Shown here piece after piece: positions 5,276-8,149 of a stretch of 8,149 bases of DNA (position 1 is the stretch's first letter; each line of letters opens with the position of its first letter). The DNA is from JAZRGE01 sp045644025 (GTDB lineage: Bacteria > Bacillota > Clostridia > Oscillospirales > Acutalibacteraceae). The notes under the pieces are model-generated. The model did not search any database, was not told where the DNA came from, and saw nothing but the letters and a program-made list of their open reading frames with translations. The stretch lies in the NCBI GenBank assembly GCA_045644025.1, contig JAZRGE010000124.1:1-8149 (forward strand). The letters are read 5' to 3'. A program made the position numbers and the translations under genes.

Positions 5276-6523
5276 ATGACCGTTAAACTAATAATATTGG
5301 CAGCCTGCCTTCTGCTTTCGGCTTATTTTTCCGCCACGGAAACTGCCTTTTCCACCCTTAATAAGACTCGCCTTAAGGCGATGATAGAAAAGGGCAACAA
5401 AAAGGCTAAGAAGACTTTGGAGACTGCCGAAAACTACGACAGATTGATCTCCACCATTCTTATAGGCAACAATATTGTTAACATCGCTATGGCATCTGTT
5501 GCCACTCTGCTTTTCGTGGATTCGCTGGGCGCCGATAAGGGTGCCACCATCTCCACCATCGTAGTCACGGTGGTTGTGCTTATCTTCGGCGAGATCACCC
5601 CCAAGAGCATCGCCAAGGATATGCCCGAAAAATTTGCCATCTTCTCCACCCCCTTTATCCGCTCTCTTATCTGGCTTCTTGTTCCCCTTACCTTTATCTT
5701 CAGCCAATGGAAGAAGCTTATTTCCAAGCTCTTTAAGAAGGAAGAAAACGAGGCCATGATTCAGGAAGAACTGCTGCTGCTGGTGGAAGAGGTTACAGAA
5801 GAGGGCAGCATTGATGAATCTGAAGGTGAGCTTCTTAAAAACGCCATTGAATTTGGCGATTTGAGCGCTCAGGATATTCTCACACACCGTGTGGATCTTG
5901 AGGCCGTGGAAATCAACGATAGCAAGGAAGAGATCGCAAAGGTCTTCACCGAAACCCGATTCTCCCGCCTGCCCGTTTATGAAGAGACTATCGACCGCAT
6001 CGTGGGCGTGCTTCACCAGAAGGATTTCTACGTGGGCACCGGCATCACCGATAAGGATATTAAAGACATTATCACCACCCCCGTGTTTATCCACAAATCC
6101 GAAAAAGTGGACGATCTTCTGGATCTGCTCCAGGCCGATAAATCCCACGTGGCCATCGTGCTGGATGAATACGGCGGCACCGCCGGTATTGTGACAATGG
6201 AGGATATTCTCGAAGAGCTTGTTGGCGATATTTGGGACGAACACGACGAAGTGGAAGAAGAGGTTTCCCAGCTTAGCGAAGACCTTTTTGAGGTGGACGG
6301 CTCTATGAATATAGGCGATTTCTGCGAGCAGTTTGATATAGATCTGGAAACTGCAAGCACCACCCTGGGCGGCTGGATAATGGAAACCATGGAAAACCTG
6401 CCCGAAGAAGGCGACGTGCTCAACTTTGAGCATTTGATCATCACGGTAAAGACGGTGGACAACCGCCGTGTGGAAAAGGCCACCGTGGCGGTGGGCGAAA
6501 AGGTTGAAGGTGACGAAGAATAA
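5276..6523 (+). CDS. CNNM / CorC-HlyC family transporter (DUF21, CBS pair)
   Basis: A 415-residue membrane protein of the CNNM family, often annotated hemolysin or magnesium/cobalt efflux protein. The N-terminal DUF21 domain (about 1-155) shows helix 1 with SAYFSATETAFSTLN (15-29), the polar motif LIGNNIVNIA (62-71) and the signature FGEITPKSIAK (104-114). An acidic linker, a CBS pair (about 197-320; second repeat with VLDEYGGTAGIVTMEDIL) and a CorC_HlyC domain (about 336-408) follow. Characterised relatives move or regulate Mg2+, and the CBS pair binds adenine nucleotides; the ion here is inferred. AAAGGAG (5258-5264) lies 11 nt before the ATG. It is expressed behind the structured leader (5111-5253) and overlaps the next gene by 1 nt. 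Confidence 0.95.
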   Translation: MTVKLIILAACLLLSAYFSATETAFSTLNKTRLKAMIEKGNKKAKKTLETAENYDRLISTILIGNNIVNIAMASVATLLFVDSLGADKGATISTIVVTVVVLIFGEITPKSIAKDMPEKFAIFSTPFIRSLIWLLVPLTFIFSQWKKLISKLFKKEENEAMIQEELLLLVEEVTEEGSIDESEGELLKNAIEFGDLSAQDILTHRVDLEAVEINDSKEEIAKVFTETRFSRLPVYEETIDRIVGVLHQKDFYVGTGITDKDIKDIITTPVFIHKSEKVDDLLDLLQADKSHVAIVLDEYGGTAGIVTMEDILEELVGDIWDEHDEVEEEVSQLSEDLFEVDGSMNIGDFCEQFDIDLETASTTLGGWIMETMENLPEEGDVLNFEHLIITVKTVDNRRVEKATVAVGEKVEGDEE

Positions 6524-7278
6524 TGAAGGAATTTTTTAGCTACCTTTTTGGCGCGGGAGACACGGTGGAATTCACCAACTTCGGGCTTGCTCACATCCTG
6601 CCCATTGTTCTGATGATTGCCGGCATCCTGCTTATCGGCCGCTTTCGCGATTCCCTGGCCAAAAGCAAATGGGACGAAAAGATTCGCTACTTTTTAGCTT
6701 TCTGCCTTATAATAAGCGAGCTTTCCTATTTCTGGAGGCTTGTGGGCGTTCCCTCCCTCAATCCTAATCCCGTGGATCACCTTCCCATCACTGTATGCGG
6801 CTGGGTTGTGGTCTTCTGCAGCTTTATGGTGATAGGAAAAAATCAGACTTTATTCGATATTTCCTATTTCTGGCTCTTCTCGGGCACGCTGTTTGCACTT
6901 CTCACGCCCACTGTGATCACCTACACAGGCCCCACCCGTTTCCGCTATTATCAATTCTGGGTGGAGCACACCTTTGGCTACATAGCAATTTTTTATATGA
7001 TTTTCGTGCATAAAATGCGCCCCACCATAAAATCGGCCGTGAAATCCTACGTGGCACTTATTGTGCTGGCGCTTGTGGCCTACACCGCCAACACCCTGCT
7101 TGGCCCCGGTGCCAACTATCTCTTTATGGCCAAGCCCGAAAGTACCCCCTCGGTGCTGGATATATTGCCCCCCAATTTTGCCCTGAGGCTCAGCATAATG
7201 GCGGCGGTAATCACCCTTATGTTTGCCCTGGCTTATCTGCCCTGGTATATTAAAGATAAAAAATCAAAAGCCAAATAG
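6523..7278 (+). CDS. YwaF / TMEM164-like integral membrane protein (TIGR02206-type)
   Basis: A 251-residue protein with about seven hydrophobic helices. It resembles the YwaF family (TIGR02206) by the ordered motifs HLPITVCGW (86-94), YFWLFSGTLFALLTP (115-129), FRYYQFWVEHTFGY (140-153) and NYLFMAKP (198-205), ending in a basic tail. His86 and Cys92 match the H-L-P-x-x-x-C pattern of the family, which is related to eukaryotic TMEM164, reported to be a phospholipid acyltransferase; the bacterial role is not established. The ATG shares its A with the last base of the CNNM stop (TAATG), a sign of translational coupling, and AAGGTGA upstream gives a ribosome binding site. Expression should follow the CNNM leader. 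Confidence 0.85.
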   Translation: MKEFFSYLFGAGDTVEFTNFGLAHILPIVLMIAGILLIGRFRDSLAKSKWDEKIRYFLAFCLIISELSYFWRLVGVPSLNPNPVDHLPITVCGWVVVFCSFMVIGKNQTLFDISYFWLFSGTLFALLTPTVITYTGPTRFRYYQFWVEHTFGYIAIFYMIFVHKMRPTIKSAVKSYVALIVLALVAYTANTLLGPGANYLFMAKPESTPSVLDILPPNFALRLSIMAAVITLMFALAYLPWYIKDKKSKAK

Positions 7279-7295
7279 GTTTATATGTTGCAACA

Positions 7296-7334
7296 AAAAA
7301 CCGATGCTCTGATATATTCAAAGCATCGGTTTTT
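7296..7334. terminator. Bidirectional terminator between convergent operons
   Basis: A perfect 13-bp inverted repeat (7296-7308 with 7322-7334) has a GC-rich core CCGATGCT / AGCATCGG, five A on the left and five T on the right. It lies 17 nt past the YwaF-like stop and 28 nt past the M23 stop on the other strand, so it serves both. Confidence 0.92.
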
Positions 7335-7362
7335 GTGCCCTTAAACGAATGTCGCGGGCAGG

Positions 7363-8067
7363 TTATTTTAGGCCAAGCACGTCCATGGGCGAGGCCTGTT
7401 TGCCGTTCAGCACAACTTCCAGATGAAGATGGGGCGCATCCACACACTCACAAGGCACAGTGCCGATGGTGCCTATAGGCTGAGAAGCCTCCAAAGCCTG
7501 CCCCTCTGCTACCATTATATGCTCCCCTAAGCCTGCATAGAAGCAGACTATGCCGTTGCCATGATCTATCTCCACGTAGTGCCCAAGCTGATCGCTGTAG
7601 CCCACAGTCTTCACCACGCCGTGGCCTGCGGCGCCCACAACGTCCGCACTTTTGGCAGAAATATCCACACCCTTATGCACCCTGAAATCCAAAAATGTTT
7701 CGGAAAAAAGAGGCTCGGTGGGGCTATATTCTTTTATCACGCTGCCGGCAACGGGCATCACAAAAAAGGTGGCCTCCCCCACGGTGGGCATCTCCTGCTC
7801 TTCCTTTTCGGGGGTGCTTTCGGGCTTTTCCTCGGGCTCACTGCTCACGGGGCCGGGGGCATCGCTCACCGTGTTGAAAATGTAGTTTGGCTTGGATGAG
7901 GAATTATTCGAAGAAGTATCCCCCTGCCCTGCAGGCACGTTGCCCACCATATCCAACGCAAACCAAGACACCGCACCCAACGCCACCATGCAGGCGCAAA
8001 GAGCGGCAAAATGAACCTTTTTGGCCTTGCGGCCGCTGTTGTTTCTTTTGTAGCTATATCTTGCCAT
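7363..8067 (-). CDS. M23 (LytM) family membrane-anchored protein, SpoIIQ-like
   Basis: A 234-residue protein with a basic N-terminus, one membrane helix (about 19-41), a low-complexity Ser/Pro/Glu linker (50-95) and a LytM/M23 domain (about 100-232) outside the membrane. Zinc ligands are present: His131 and Asp135 in HKGVDIS and His215 in PHLHLEV. The His of the usual YAHL motif is Gly179 (FYAGL), so catalysis may be weak or lost. The segment GTVPCECVDAPHLHLEV resembles SpoIIQ, the forespore half of the SpoIIQ-SpoIIIAH channel. The sigma-F-like promoter (8087-8116) and the spore-forming context support this. A general M23 endopeptidase is the alternative. The ATG at 8067 is chosen because AGAGGTG lies just upstream; an in-frame GTG at 8076 sits inside that site. 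No spoIIIA or spoIID gene is in the window. Confidence 0.85.
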   Translation of the reverse strand: MARYSYKRNNSGRKAKKVHFAALCACMVALGAVSWFALDMVGNVPAGQGDTSSNNSSSKPNYIFNTVSDAPGPVSSEPEEKPESTPEKEEQEMPTVGEATFFVMPVAGSVIKEYSPTEPLFSETFLDFRVHKGVDISAKSADVVGAAGHGVVKTVGYSDQLGHYVEIDHGNGIVCFYAGLGEHIMVAEGQALEASQPIGTIGTVPCECVDAPHLHLEVVLNGKQASPMDVLGLK

Positions 8068-8086
8068 AAAAATCACCTCTGCAAGT

Positions 8087-8116
8087 TAATTTTGCCCCAA
8101 CAGAGAATTTTTATTC
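8087..8116 (-). promoter_or_regulatory. Sigma-F-like forespore promoter of the SpoIIQ-like gene
   Basis: On the minus strand, GGCAAAATTA (8087-8096) matches the sigma-F -10 consensus GGnnAnAnTR at every fixed position. GAATA (8112-8116) is one base off the -35 consensus GYATA, with 15 nt between. It lies 19 nt upstream of the ATG. spoIIQ is sigma-F-dependent in B. subtilis. Confidence 0.5.
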
Positions 8117-8149
8117 GCAAAAAGGTTTTGCACAAAACATTCTTTTTTG

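Noticed and set aside
5288..6433. A 381-codon open frame on the minus strand
   Set aside because: It lies wholly opposite the CNNM gene, its product is a low-complexity His/Phe/Gly-rich string with no domain, and the codon pattern of the plus strand explains it.

Overview
The window looks like chromosomal DNA of an anaerobic, spore-forming member of the Clostridia. The evidence is a stand-alone spoVAD, a SpoIIQ-like M23 protein behind a forespore-type promoter, a 55-residue clostridial 2[4Fe-4S] ferredoxin, strong AGGAGG-type ribosome binding sites and compact rho-independent terminators. No rRNA, tRNA, insertion sequence, CRISPR array or phage gene was seen.

Left half, all on the minus strand and read from right to left. 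A sigma-A-type promoter at 4552-4580 drives pepT (tripeptide aminopeptidase), followed after 1 nt by an EamA-family exporter. No terminator follows the exporter. The DNA continues into a 64-codon open stretch without a start codon that resembles the C-terminal tip of an RHS/polymorphic-toxin-type protein, in frame with a small intact gene (1896-2177) of the kind often found beside such toxins. Then come a ferredoxin gene with its own promoter and terminator, spoVAD with its own terminator, and a small SH3-like hypothetical gene (7-255) with its own promoter.

Right half. A consensus promoter (4592-4620), divergent from pepT, drives a GtrA-family membrane protein. A second promoter (5076-5104) starts a leader of about 140 nt that folds into a long P1 helix enclosing a possible pseudoknot and ends in a strong intrinsic terminator only 22 nt before a CNNM/CorC-HlyC-type transporter gene. 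That gene overlaps by 1 nt a YwaF/TMEM164-like membrane protein. There is no room for another promoter after the terminator, so the leader probably controls the two genes by attenuation. It is the best candidate for an undescribed element here, because I could not match it to a known riboswitch class. A bidirectional terminator (7296-7334) separates this operon from the convergent SpoIIQ-like gene, which has a sigma-F-like promoter at 8087-8116.

The genes do not form one pathway. They are housekeeping units (peptide use, redox, envelope and ion transport), two sporulation genes and a small remnant of a toxin/immunity-type locus. All functional statements rest on motif recognition by eye; no database search was possible.
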